Assembly (NCBI GenBank): GCA_032718475.1
Contig: JAUCBJ010003280.1
Location: 1-38,295 of the forward strand
Source: Nemertoderma westbladi
Lineage: Eukaryota; Xenacoelomorpha; Nemertodermatida; Nemertodermatidae
Direction of reading: 5' to 3'
Length of the DNA: 38,295 nucleotides
Shown here: positions 1 to 9,240 of the stretch, in pieces
Layout: each line of letters opens with the position of its first letter
How positions within the stretch are numbered: position 1 is the stretch's first letter
Position numbers and translations under genes: made by a program
Notes under the pieces: model-generated
Database searches by the model: none
Seen by the model: the letters and a program-made list of their open reading frames with translations, nothing else
What the model was told of the DNA's origin: nothing

Positions 1-291
1 TAAAATGAAAATTTTAATTAAAACGACAATATACTGTACTGTACAGTACATGTTGAACTCATCACTGAACCTATTGTAAGAATGATGTTGCTAACTTGGT
101 TGGATTTACTTGATTAGTTTCCTATTCATATTATATACAAACTAAAATAATAATAATACAACAGAAGTTGATAGACAACGATACATTGTTTTCAATTAAC
201 TACATTACATAAGCAAGAGTCATTCCTCATATGGACATGGGATACTTTTATGAGACCTCAGAATTGATTTATTACATTATCACAAACTGAC
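1..291. other. Intronic AT-rich sequence, no feature recognised
   Basis: This is presumably the start of the intron after the antistasin exon. It is AT-rich, with a short palindromic TACTGTACTGTACAGTACA run near base 32-50. I see no coding or repeat homology to the rest of the window. Confidence 0.5.
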
Positions 292-508
292 CTGATAGTA
301 TAATATCTCCATAGAGTGATCCAATCTCTCCAGTTTTACAATCACAGACAATGCATCCATTGCTGTCAGTTTGAAACCCATAGGTGCATTGTTTGGGACA
401 TTGCTTGATTGATAACTCAGAACATCTGTATTCTTCCAGAGGAATTTTTGCCACCACATTAGAAAAAGCCGATAGTGATACCAATACAGGAAAGTAGAAA
501 AACAACAT
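292..508 (-). CDS. First coding exon of a secreted antistasin-domain protein (partial gene)
   Basis: The exon reads from an ATG at 508-506 leftwards. Residues 1-20 form a typical signal peptide (short start, hydrophobic core, Ala at the likely cleavage site VVA|K). The mature part has the antistasin-type spacing C-x7-C-P-x2-C-x2-G-F-x2-D-x2-G-C-x2-C-x-C. Family members are often secreted serine-protease inhibitors or cysteine-rich modules of extracellular proteins. A consensus donor (G|GTCAGT on the minus strand) follows at 291-286, so the exon has 217 coding bases and ends in phase 1; the gene continues beyond base 1. The astacin gene upstream on the same strand ends with its own stop at 8436, so this is a separate gene. 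It could still be the N-terminal exon of a second protease, because the phase fits (see findings). No TATA box or transcription start is evident. The cysteine module is clear; the complete product is unknown. Confidence 0.75.
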
Positions 509-712
509 CTATAGACAAAAGGGACAAGGAAATAAATATTAGAAACTATACTGTATCGAATCATATTCGCAGATAAATAACATATTCAACGCATTTCATA
601 GAATCAACACACCAATATGGCACTACGGCGCCATTATGTAATTCTCATTTGGGTCCCAGAAAAACAATTCAAATTATAATATTATATTCAATTGTCTGTT
701 AAATAAATAATG

Positions 713-870
713 TTAAAAGATAGACCTGGAAATACTATCTGATATGTCCGCAATTTACCTCCTCATGGCCTCCCATCTGTCAATACCATCACTGTATGAT
801 ACCACTGTGCTCAACCCTACAGTACTTGTCCGTCTTTAACCACTCGCTACAATGAAAGGATACTATGTAT
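713..870. repeat. Partial copy of the fold-back/tRNA-core repeat (right half)
   Basis: The segment beginning AAAAGATAGACCTGGAAATA repeats, with few changes, the part of the element at about 1299-1455 that lies between the tRNA-like core and the right inverted repeat. It lacks both the tRNA-like core and the terminal arms, so it is a fragment. Confidence 0.75.
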
Positions 871-969
871 ATTAACCATGAACCATCACTGCCACAATGA
901 TTAATTAAACATTCTAGCTATTAATTTGGTAGAAAAGTTACACCCATAGAGAATTGCGACCGGCATATA

Positions 970-1083
970 TATAATTTATTATTGGTGTTATGGGTGAATG
1001 AGTAGTTTCACATATTGCAGCATTTTGCAAGTTATAATAATGTGATACCTCTCATTCACCCATAGCACCAATAATAAATTATA
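970..1083. repeat. Compact fold-back (MITE-like) element, arms only
   Basis: Two 44-base arms, 970-1013 and 1040-1083, are inverted copies of each other with about four mismatches and a 26-base loop. The arm sequence (ATTATTGGTGTTATGGGTGA near its outer end) is the same as the terminal arm of the larger elements at 1182-1538 and 33383-33602. This looks like an internally deleted member of that family. Confidence 0.85.
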
Positions 1084-1181
1084 AATATTCTAAATTTATA
1101 GCACATAATATACATACAGTGTATTCCCGTGTATAGTTGGACCTCTGAACTTACTTTTTGCCCGGTGCCTATTAATGGAAT

Positions 1182-1538
1182 ATAACTTTTTGTTGGGCAC
1201 AGCTTTTGCAAAGTCGGCAGTGACGTCCAGGTGGGATCGAACTCGTGACCTCGGGGTTGGAAGTCTTACGCTCTAACCATTCAGCTAGCGACTCATGTAA
1301 AAGATAGACCTGGAAATACTATCTGATACCTTGTATGTCCGCAATTTACCTCCTCATGGCCTCCCATCTGTCAATACCATCATATGCTGCTAATGTGCTC
1401 AACCCTACGGTACTTGGCCGTCTTTAACCACTCGCTACAATGAAAGGGTAGTGTATATTTTTGCAAAAGCTGTTCCCAACAAAAAGTTATGAAAATATAA
1501 AACCACTCATTCACCCATAACATCAATAATAAATTATA
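1182..1538 (-). mobile_element. Fold-back element with an internal tRNA-like (SINE-like) core
   Basis: The left arm (1182-1212) and the inverted right arm (1458-1490) share the ATAACTTTTTGTTGGG...CAGCTTTTGCAAA pattern. Outside the right arm the family's outer arm continues to 1538. Between the arms, 1208-1297 read on the minus strand is tRNA-like: an A-box-like TAGCTGAATGG, then a B-box-like GAGTTCGATCCC, separated as in tRNA genes. It is not a working tRNA gene, because no 7-bp acceptor stem or clean cloverleaf can be made. A sister copy at 33383-33602 preserves the same order, so the combination is a family trait. The left outer arm is missing here. RNA polymerase III promotion is inferred from the boxes only. 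Confidence 0.75.
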
Positions 1539-2193
1539 TTAATGGAATGGCACTTACATTTTGTATTTGAGTCTTTCTGATAATAGACCTGCCGCGAAGA
1601 ATATAATCGCACCAAGAAAAATATTATATATATATGAAAATGTACTCTAAAGTGTCGCTAATTAATTCAATATAAATAATATACTGAACTGCATTGTTAA
1701 TTAGTGTGCGATTAGCACACATGTATTATTAATAAGTGTACCATAATGTAACTTGTAGAAGTGAACTGCATTATCGTTTATTTGCACTATCATTTATATG
1801 CAACAACACAGCTGTGGCTGGTCAACTTGTCATTGTACCCTACAGGAAACACGAAATGCCGGAAGCAACACAACAAAGGATCTTGTTCTCATTATTACTT
1901 ACCTGTAAAACTGTTAGTGAGGGGCTCTGGCACACTAACTGTACTCAACTATCCAACGCTTTCTCTATTTATTTATTATAGAATTATGAAGAGAAACATT
2001 TGGCGCAAAAATTGTGTAGACAGAATTTTGTTTCAAATAAAATTATGCCATAGGAAGGAATATGAAGGAAGACAATATATTTTTAGGAAAAGTCATAAAA
2101 TTTCAGATTTCCAACTGCGTTTGTTTCAGAATTATAATAATAAAACCACGGGGGGTGGTCATATTGACCCCCACGGGTTTAATAGGGTTAAGA
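1539..2193. other. No gene recognised
   Basis: This is an AT-rich spacer. Short open frames between about 1736 and 2204 have no recognisable domain. A GC-rich hairpin (GGGGTGGTCATATTGACCCC, about 2153-2172) sits just before the integrase relic and may mark a junction of mobile DNA. Confidence 0.4.
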
Positions 2194-2604
2194 GCAAAGT
2201 GTAGTAACTCATCTTGGTATCGTGAGTTACCATTAGTATTACTTGGGTTACGTTCGGCAATAGGTGTGCATTGGTACTCTCCGGCACAGCTTTTGTATGG
2301 CACCGAGTTGAGTTTGCCTGGCCTGTATTTCCACAAATCAAAAAGTGATGATTTCAAAATTCCTGACTTCGTAGAACAACTTTTTAATAAAGTAAATAAC
2401 AAATTCGACCCACCTCAAAGAAAATATAACACATTAAGTTTTGTACCAAAGGATATAAAGGAAGCGACTCATGTATGGATCAGAAATCCTGTGAAACGTT
2501 CCTCTTTAATGCCTCTTTACAAAGGTCCATACGAAGTTATTAAATTTAATGACAAAACAGTTTCAATTAAATGCCGCAACAGAGAAGAAGTTAAATTAAG
2601 TTAA
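2194..2604 (+). pseudogene. Ty3/Gypsy-type integrase C-terminal fragment
   Basis: The reading frame matches the end of a Ty3/Gypsy pol polyprotein. It has a segment like LPLVLLGLRSA followed by SPAQLLYGTELSLPG, the usual sequence after the integrase catalytic Glu. After that comes the small barrel-like domain with VWIRNP and LYKGPYEVI, the GPY/F-type signature. A stop at 2602-2604 interrupts a frame that continues recognisably as IGPHRVFSS to about 2630. Reverse transcriptase, RNase H and the integrase catalytic core are absent, so the copy is 5'-truncated. It is AT-rich and unlike the GC-rich Gypsy relic at 26.9-31.2 kb, so it is a different family. Confidence 0.8.
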
Positions 2605-2764
2605 ATTGGCCCACATCGTGTCTTCTCAAGCACTGCACACATTATATGATTCGAAATGGAATTGTGACGAAATACTATCATCCTTCGAATATGTTCTGTA
2701 TATATATCGGTACCTCGAAGAAGATATTAGAGATAGATGGTATATAGTTGATAGATGGTATGGA

Positions 2765-3036
2765 GGATTAATAAGGAAAGTTGGGTTGCTCTGAATAAAT
2801 TAACACTAGGGAAGCTGATTATGTTTAATAGACGAAGGCAAGGGGAAATGTCTAAGGTTAAAATTGAGGATTACTTTAAGAAACATCAGATAGATGTTGA
2901 TTCGCGGTATTTCAGTACACCAGAACAACACTTGAGCAAAGTGTTTAAAACTGAAGAAATAAACGGGAAGAAAGAGAGAACTGTACCAATCCTTATTAAG
3001 AATGACATAGAAGTATCTCTTGATATGTTTAAGTAA
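2765..3036 (+). pseudogene. Fragment resembling a Crypton/tyrosine-recombinase-like animal protein
   Basis: An open stretch of about 90 codons contains LTLGKLIMFNRRRQGEMSK and, later, GKKERTVPILI. From memory, a similar pair of blocks (a LFNRRRxGE motif, then GKRGRxVPIL) occurs in a widespread uncharacterised family in fish, cnidarians and molluscs that ends in a tyrosine-recombinase-like domain. That C-terminal catalytic part is not present here. The assignment rests on motif memory, not an alignment. The frame closes at 3034-3036. It could also be part of a larger decayed element together with the preceding integrase. Confidence 0.4.
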
Positions 3037-4307
3037 TGGTAGAAGAATCTAATGATATGTTGTAATGGTAAGTAGAAAAATAAAAAAAATCTTTCTAAGT
3101 AATGTAGCACTGATAACTATTTACAAATGCACACAGCTTAAAATTGTGGTATAATAAGCTTGAAATAATCAGTCATGTCATAATGGTTATATTACGGTAT
3201 AATGGTTAAATTAAAAAAGCATTTGTAACATAGATGTTACATGTAATCTCTAGGTCACAGTTGCTTTTTTTTTTAGAAATGTACTACATCTACCGCAGGG
3301 TTGCCACTCATTTTTGAGTGGCATGTCATGTCATTTTTATTAAATTGTAAGGTAAATGTCAAGAAATTCATGTAAATCATTGAAAAGTCTTGGAGTTGTG
3401 TCTTTTAGGTGCTCATGTTCCCACAGCAATTAATTCAGATTGATAAGTAAACAGTACCGACGTTGACCAAATTGAAGAAATCCATAAAGAGCAAGACAGT
3501 TACTAAACCTAAAAGCACAAAGAAAAAAGGAAATATTATGTACCCAGAAGATTGCAGTCGCATTGATGTGTAACCATAGGCAAAACAATTTCGATTTACA
3601 ATTTCAATACTCTTTCTGCTGGGGCGAGTAAAGAAAGGATTGGATTCTTTTGGAAAGTGGAAGTTGGTTTAACTTTTATTTTATTGAACAACAGAGTTCC
3701 TAACTTAATAAGTTTCCTAAAACTGGCCAATAAAATCCAATAATTTTCCGCAAATGCGAAAATATTAATTTATCCAATCAAATTTATCCACTCTAGAAGT
3801 TCATTCTGTTGGATTCGCACTATTTATTCTAGATCGGAAATTTCGCTGGTAAATCTACTTTTTGGTTTGATTATATTTTGATTAACGTTATTGAATATCA
3901 TCAGCATCAGATAGATAGCTAGAATTACTTAATTTAACATTTGAGAAAATGTTAACTAAAATTTCAAATAAATCGTTTTTATGTTAAACTATTAATTCAA
4001 AAGTGGATCTCTTAAAGAACATATCAACTCAGATAAATTCTCAACAAGAGGGTATGCAATTTATATGTGGTTTATAAACAGAACACACATTAAAAAATGG
4101 TCTAAACCCTTGTCACTCACTGCCTCTGGGCACTTTTTTATATTTTCAACCACGAGTGTAGGGTGTATCAATGTAAACCACACACAACTTTTAATTAATT
4201 CGGTTTTAAAAAATGCAATGAAGAATTTCAGAACAACATTAGATATTAGTTAGCCTGCATGCAAATTGCAATTACTGCCTCTGCACAAAAACCACATGCA
4301 GCAACCA
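3037..4307. other. Intergenic AT-rich sequence, no gene recognised
   Basis: The stretch is AT-rich and stop-rich on both strands. Small open frames such as 4065-4253 show no domain, signal peptide or repeat. It separates the mobile-element fragments from the LINE. Confidence 0.5.
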
Positions 4308-4572
4308 CAAGCAGTGATCCTATGGAACTATGGACAACCACATTCTAGAATCCTGTAATGAGTGGTTGGTTGATAATAAGCTATCCATTCACCACGTCAG
4401 GTCAGGTATTCTAGGTCATTGATCAAGAAAACTTGCCACCTCCATGCAGCATAAAGGAGGTGCCACCTGTAGCTGCATAGACCCTCTTACTAGGGCAAAT
4501 CTGGTCCTGTAACTAGGACCCCCTTCGTTCTGGGATAAGGACGCCCTTGGTCCTGGATTAAGGACCCATATA

Positions 4573-4797
4573 CTTGGCTGCAGGGGTATATGGCCTGACC
4601 AGGCAGATGGTGATCTACCAATGGCTGGTCAGGAGCAGAGTGTTCTCATGTCCACTCTGAGAGCACTTCACTGCGACCTGCACCTGGCAGCAAGGGTACA
4701 GGGCATGACCCAGCAGATGAGCTGCAACAGCCAATGGTGGGTCATGTGCGCCAGAGTAGATATGGGTGATGGGCCTCATATCTGACTCCATTGCGAC
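4573..4797 (+). repeat. Two imperfect 5' UTR repeats of the LINE
   Basis: Two units of about 105-115 bases (4573-4676 and 4683-4797) share the order GGGTAtA-GGcCTGACC-aGGCAGATG...CCAATGG-TGGTCA...CACT-gCGAC, with several substitutions. Tandem 5' UTR monomers act as promoters in some LINEs. Here that role is only inferred. Confidence 0.55.
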
Positions 4798-4811
4798 ACC
4801 CACCCTGTGGA

Positions 4812-7800
4812 ATGGCAAACCAGGGTGTGGTATTTGCCCCGAGAGCTGACTCGGCAAAAAAGCACCCCCCAACCCCCACTATGGATTACATTAGCAATGC
4901 GGAGGTCCGGCCACTAGAGGCCAGTGGAATTACCGGACACAATCGGCCTCACAGGCGTCAGTTAACTCCTGACCGGCTGCCTGTCTCACCCCCTACTGGA
5001 GAGAGAGCAGCCAACAATTCTTTGAGTCCCTTTCCTGATGACCTTTCTGGCCCAAACCCTGGGTCACCAGGAAGGCCAGATTGTGATGGGGAGAGGGAAT
5101 CTGGAGTTGGACGCTACTCTCATGTTCCACCCCGACCAACAAAGCCATTGGTGAATCTGAGGCAAGTCACAAGAAAAGCCTCAGTAAACACCCTAACACT
5201 CGGGTCCCCAATGCGACAAGGTGAGCTGACTGCCTTGGCAGATAAGCTTTCTCTTAGCGCAGTGGGTGTTCAAGAGCACCGAATGCAGATTGGACAGACT
5301 GATGAGGTTCTGATTAAGGACATGGGGGGCGGTTGGCGACTCGCCCTCGCGTCAGCAGATGATAGTGGCAATGGTGGAATTGGCCTATTGATGAATCCAA
5401 CTGCACATGCAGCATTGGACAAAATAGACCAAATCTCTAACCGCATCATCCGTTGTCACTTCTCATGTTCTGGAAGACTGGCTAAGAAGTTTCCTAAGGT
5501 GGTTCTGATTGTGTGCTACTCTCCAACTAGTGTTGCCCCTGTAGAGGAGGTGGAAAATTTATACCACAATCTACAAGCAGCTACTGATGGAGTGGATCAG
5601 CATGCATTCTTAACATTCCTGGGAGACTTTAATGCAAGTCTGCATCAATCACCTACATCGCCCTGGGTCTATAGCAATAGTGTTAACCGAAATTCTGTCC
5701 ATCTTCAGGATTTTATCTCTGGAAATGGATTGTTTTCGGCTGGAACCCAGTTCAAGAAGCGAACTGGAAAGCTATGGACTCATAGTGGACCCAGTGGTCA
5801 CAAGTCCCAGATAGACCATATTCTGTTTCGTAGGAAATACAGGAGCTCTATACAAGACTGTAATGCATTTACACTTCGACCCTTCTCCAGTGATCACCGC
5901 CTTATTGTGGCCAAGGTAAGACTTAGTCTGCCTGCTAGCAGAACAACGAAATCTGCCTTGCCGCGGCATGACTGGTCCTCTCTGTTGCAACAGCCAAGTG
6001 TGAGATCCAGCTTCACACTACAGCTGAGCAACAGGTATGAGGTTCTTGCCTCTGAGGCGGCAGATCACTGTGAGGGCTATACTGCCTTTACAGAAGCAGT
6101 TAAGTTAGCAGCTGCAGAAACAGTTCCTGTATACCCTCGAAACAGGAAAAGGGCCCCCTGGACTGACAACAAAATTCAGAAGTGCCAGAATGACCTTCAT
6201 AAGGCGCAGAAAGAGTCCCGACTCAAACAGACTACAGCGGCCAAGAATGCAGTTAAGGCTGCATCTAGGTCCCTGAACAGGCAGTACTCTGCTAATCTAC
6301 AGGAGCTAATAAACCAACAGGTTGATGCCATCAATGATGCTGACGACAGCAGGCAATCATCCCAGGCATGGAAATCGATCAATCTGCTTACTGGGCGGAA
6401 AAGCCAACCAACCACCAAGGTTAAGGCTGAATCACCAGCCGATCGCCTCAATGGTTGGAAAGCCCACTTTGAAAAGCTCCTCAATAATGACAGGGTATTG
6501 CCTGATAACTTTATAGAAGTAAAAGTGTCTGAGTCTGTACTCCCAGATATTCCCATTGGCGATATCTCCTTTGCAGAAGTGAAGGCTGCTGCAAAGAGCA
6601 TTAAGACCAATCGTGCCAGTGGAGTAGATGGTGTTCCCCCTGAGGTCTTTAAAATACCTGAGTGTTTAAAGCTCGTCTATCCCATCATAGTAGACATGTA
6701 CCGAACAACAAGAGTCCCACAAGAAATGAAAACAAATAAGTTGGTGCCAGTTCCCAAGAAGGGCAACCTAACACTCTATGGTTCTTTTCGGGGATTCTCA
6801 TTGATCTCGATTGCTGCAAAGCTATACAATAGGATTCTATTAAATCGCATCAGGGATCCAATTGAGAGACTGCTCCGTGGAAATCAGAATGGGTTCCGTA
6901 AAGGTCGTGGGATCATGGAGCCCATTTTGGCACTTAGACGGATAATTGAAGAGTTATCAAAAAAGAAAGACAGGCATCTGGCTGTTATCTTTGTTGACTT
7001 CTTCAAGGCCTTTGATTCAGTCTCTCGCTCACGTATGTTCAGCATACTTTCATTATATGGGATTCCTGATGAAATTATTGCAGCAATCAGATCAGTATAC
7101 GATGGTTCGACAACATTTGTGTCTACTGTTGACGGTGACACAGAACCATTTGAAGTGTTATGGGGCGTCCTCCAAGGAGACACACTTGCACCATTCTTGT
7201 TCATTATTGTGGTTGACTATGTTCTACGCATGTCCTTCGATCATTATAATGATGATGGGGTGATGATAACTCCACCTACTGACTCCAGAAGTCGAGGAAA
7301 TCCTGCCAAGTACCTAACTGATCTAGACTTTGCTGATGAAATAGGAGTACTATCAGAATCATTAGAGGGAGCCCAACAGCTCCTCAGCTCATTAGAACAT
7401 GCTGCTTCTAGTGTTGGTCTTTTTATTAAATCCAGAAAGACCAAATTTCTGACAGTTAACTTTGAAAGTCCTCAGCAAGTCTCTGATCGGATGAGCATAA
7501 GCTTAAAGGATGTTATGCTTGAGCATGTGGACGACTTCTGTTACCTGGGATCATGGATCCGGGAGTCAGGTGAGGACCTCCGAATACGTAAGGGAAAGGC
7601 ATGGGCAGCCTTGAATAGGCTTTCCAGGATTTGGAAGTCACCGAGAATTAATCGGAAACTTAAGGTCCGATTATTTAGAGCAGCAGTAGTTCCAGTACTC
7701 CTCTACGGGAGTCCATGCTGGGCTCTAACTGCTGAGGACACCAAATCTCTGGATGGCACATTCACAAGAATGCTACGCCGGGTTCATTGTGTCAAGTACA

Positions 7801-8108
7801 ATGCACACATCTCCAACCAGACACTATATAACATTGGAGGTGTCTCATTGGTTCCCCCAAGCTTGACACTAGAACAAAATCGCCTCCGCTTTGCAGGACA
7901 TTGCTTTCACCGTGAGGACCAGCCAGTGCATAATCTTGTACTTTGGCAGCCTCATGGGGTGAATAAGCATGGTGGACAGCCCATGACTTTCTTGAGACGC
8001 ATCTTAAAGGACACTGGCCTTAAAGATGCGGATGATCTAGCAAATGTCATGGGTGATAGGGAGTTGTGGCGGTGCAATTTTGTTGACAAGCCGGCACAGC
8101 ATTCTTAA
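4812..8108 (+). CDS. LINE polyprotein: AP endonuclease and reverse transcriptase
   Basis: The protein is 1098 residues from the first in-frame ATG (4812); the frame is open back to 4770 with no other ATG. Residues about 120-365 are an APE-type endonuclease, with an N-T-L start, GVQEHR (about 150-155), LGDFNA (about 270) and SSDHR (about 358). The reverse transcriptase runs from about 600 to 880, with ASGVDGVPPEVFK, motif A FVDFFKAFDS (about 727), motif B GVLQGDTLAP (about 785) and motif C LDFADE (838-843). It is followed by the RTE/CR1-type C-terminal region with LLYGSPCW. Motif C should read F/Y-A-D-D; here the second Asp is Glu843 (GAA, 7338-7340), while both other copies of this family in the window keep GAC. 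The frame is otherwise uninterrupted, so insertion was fairly recent, but catalysis is probably impaired. Confidence 0.9.
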   Translation: MANQGVVFAPRADSAKKHPPTPTMDYISNAEVRPLEASGITGHNRPHRRQLTPDRLPVSPPTGERAANNSLSPFPDDLSGPNPGSPGRPDCDGERESGVGRYSHVPPRPTKPLVNLRQVTRKASVNTLTLGSPMRQGELTALADKLSLSAVGVQEHRMQIGQTDEVLIKDMGGGWRLALASADDSGNGGIGLLMNPTAHAALDKIDQISNRIIRCHFSCSGRLAKKFPKVVLIVCYSPTSVAPVEEVENLYHNLQAATDGVDQHAFLTFLGDFNASLHQSPTSPWVYSNSVNRNSVHLQDFISGNGLFSAGTQFKKRTGKLWTHSGPSGHKSQIDHILFRRKYRSSIQDCNAFTLRPFSSDHRLIVAKVRLSLPASRTTKSALPRHDWSSLLQQPSVRSSFTLQLSNRYEVLASEAADHCEGYTAFTEAVKLAAAETVPVYPRNRKRAPWTDNKIQKCQNDLHKAQKESRLKQTTAAKNAVKAASRSLNRQYSANLQELINQQVDAINDADDSRQSSQAWKSINLLTGRKSQPTTKVKAESPADRLNGWKAHFEKLLNNDRVLPDNFIEVKVSESVLPDIPIGDISFAEVKAAAKSIKTNRASGVDGVPPEVFKIPECLKLVYPIIVDMYRTTRVPQEMKTNKLVPVPKKGNLTLYGSFRGFSLISIAAKLYNRILLNRIRDPIERLLRGNQNGFRKGRGIMEPILALRRIIEELSKKKDRHLAVIFVDFFKAFDSVSRSRMFSILSLYGIPDEIIAAIRSVYDGSTTFVSTVDGDTEPFEVLWGVLQGDTLAPFLFIIVVDYVLRMSFDHYNDDGVMITPPTDSRSRGNPAKYLTDLDFADEIGVLSESLEGAQQLLSSLEHAASSVGLFIKSRKTKFLTVNFESPQQVSDRMSISLKDVMLEHVDDFCYLGSWIRESGEDLRIRKGKAWAALNRLSRIWKSPRINRKLKVRLFRAAVVPVLLYGSPCWALTAEDTKSLDGTFTRMLRRVHCVKYNAHISNQTLYNIGGVSLVPPSLTLEQNRLRFAGHCFHREDQPVHNLVLWQPHGVNKHGGQPMTFLRRILKDTGLKDADDLANVMGDRELWRCNFVDKPAQHS

Positions 8109-8186
8109 AAATGCAGCTGCAATGCAGCATGCCGATCATAGTAGTAGTAACAAGCAGTAATCCTATAATCCCAGTAAACATAGACC

Positions 8187-8192
8187 TTTATT
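8187..8192 (-). promoter_or_regulatory. Candidate poly(A) signal of the astacin gene
   Basis: AATAAA on the minus strand lies about 245 bases after the astacin stop codon, between the gene and the LINE insertion. It is the only perfect hexamer I noticed in that 3' flank. Such hexamers are frequent in AT-rich DNA, so support is modest. Confidence 0.35.
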
Positions 8193-8435
8193 TATGTCTT
8201 AAGCACAGGGGATGGATGTAGGTAGGTGTCATTTCTAATTTAAAAAGTAATAGTGCTTGCTATATCAATCATATATTTTGCCCCTTCCATATAATATCAT
8301 AATTGTAAGCACACATAACCAATTAATGTGTACATAGTTATTTGTTTTAATAATTTATATTAAATTTTTACTCTACCAGTAATTCAATAAATAGTACTTC
8401 CACCTCAATTAGTAATTTACAGTCAAAGTTTAAAT

Positions 8436-8599
8436 CTAACACCCATATAATGTATTGATTTGAGCATAGTCTATAGGTGATGGCGTTCTATACTCCTCTA
8501 CTGGTTCACCTGTAGCAACTGAGGTAATTGTTGGTAGACCATTAGAACTCCAAAGGTATCCAGGGTAATGCATTATCGATGTAACATCATATGGACTCC
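8436..8599 (-). CDS. Astacin metalloprotease, last coding exon (Met-turn and C-terminus)
   Basis: The exon follows an acceptor (GCAG, 8603-8600) and completes the split Gly codon left by the exon at 32283-32082. It encodes SPYDVTSIMHYPG, the conserved segment with the astacin Met-turn (SIMHY, including the zinc-switch Tyr). It continues through NGLPTI and SPIDYAQINTLYGC to a TAG stop at 8438-8436. The final Cys is the expected partner of the first domain Cys. The protein ends exactly at the domain boundary, so it has no C-terminal EGF, CUB, MAM or ShK module. The stop was checked in phase across 54 codons. The intron before this exon is about 23.5 kb. Confidence 0.93.
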
Positions 8600-9240
8600 C
8601 TGCATATTTACACACTCATTAACAGCAAACTTTAGGATATCAAATCAAAAATATAATTTAAAGTATATATAATTTATCTATTAACAAACTACCCTCAACT
8701 AACAACAGCATTATTCGCAGATTCTACATCCTTTTCAACAATGCCTTCAAGACTCCTCTAAATTCTTAACAATACTGCCACAGACCCCCTTCATTAATAC
8801 GCTTTCTTGATTTTGGCAGTCTGTATACAGTATTACTGTGACTTTTGATGTCAGATGGCAGAAACGTGATCACACATCTAGTCTGCCTAGCTAATATTAT
8901 GAAACCATTTCTGGATCTGTTTTAGACATTATTTGTTGTGTCTAAATTGTGCAACATTAGCCAGTAATTTAGTAAACTCAATTTTTAAGCTCTTAAACTC
9001 TTGTCATCACATGATACAACATATAAAGTAGACTGGTAGTAGTGGGTCTATAGAGTCTTTTGTGTTAACACCACCAAAAAGCTTGATTTGGACCTTGTAC
9101 AAGCTTGATGAATCAATGCAATACTACACTATGCAATCATGCTGGGAAATTTCACTTTCTTGATTATGAAAAGGCCAAAGCTTTAAAACCTGCAATAGTT
9201 TCAGTTACTCCTCCACTGCCAAAAGATAAAAGAGTTTATT

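Larger units (their letters stand above)
4324..8150 (+). mobile_element. Full-length RTE-like non-LTR retrotransposon with TSD
   Basis: The element is bounded by a 16-base direct repeat with one mismatch, CAAGCAGTGATCCTAT at 4308-4323 and CAAGCAGTAATCCTAT at 8151-8166, as expected for target-primed insertion. It has a 5' UTR of about 490 bases, one long ORF (4812-8108), a 3' UTR of only about 40 bases and a short (TAG)n tail. A very short 3' UTR ending in a microsatellite tail is characteristic of RTE-type LINEs. It lies just downstream of the astacin gene and in the opposite orientation. A truncated sister copy at 32506-33343 and a decayed one at 36555-38275 belong to the same family. Confidence 0.85.

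Noticed and set aside
1208-1297. tRNA gene on the minus strand
   Set aside because: A- and B-boxes are present, but no acceptor stem or clean cloverleaf can be formed. The same segment recurs inside a repeat family at 33455-33542, so it is a tRNA-derived repeat core.
292-8599. Antistasin exon as the C-terminal module of the astacin gene
   Set aside because: The astacin frame ends at a stop (8438-8436) at the domain end, and the antistasin exon has its own ATG and signal peptide.
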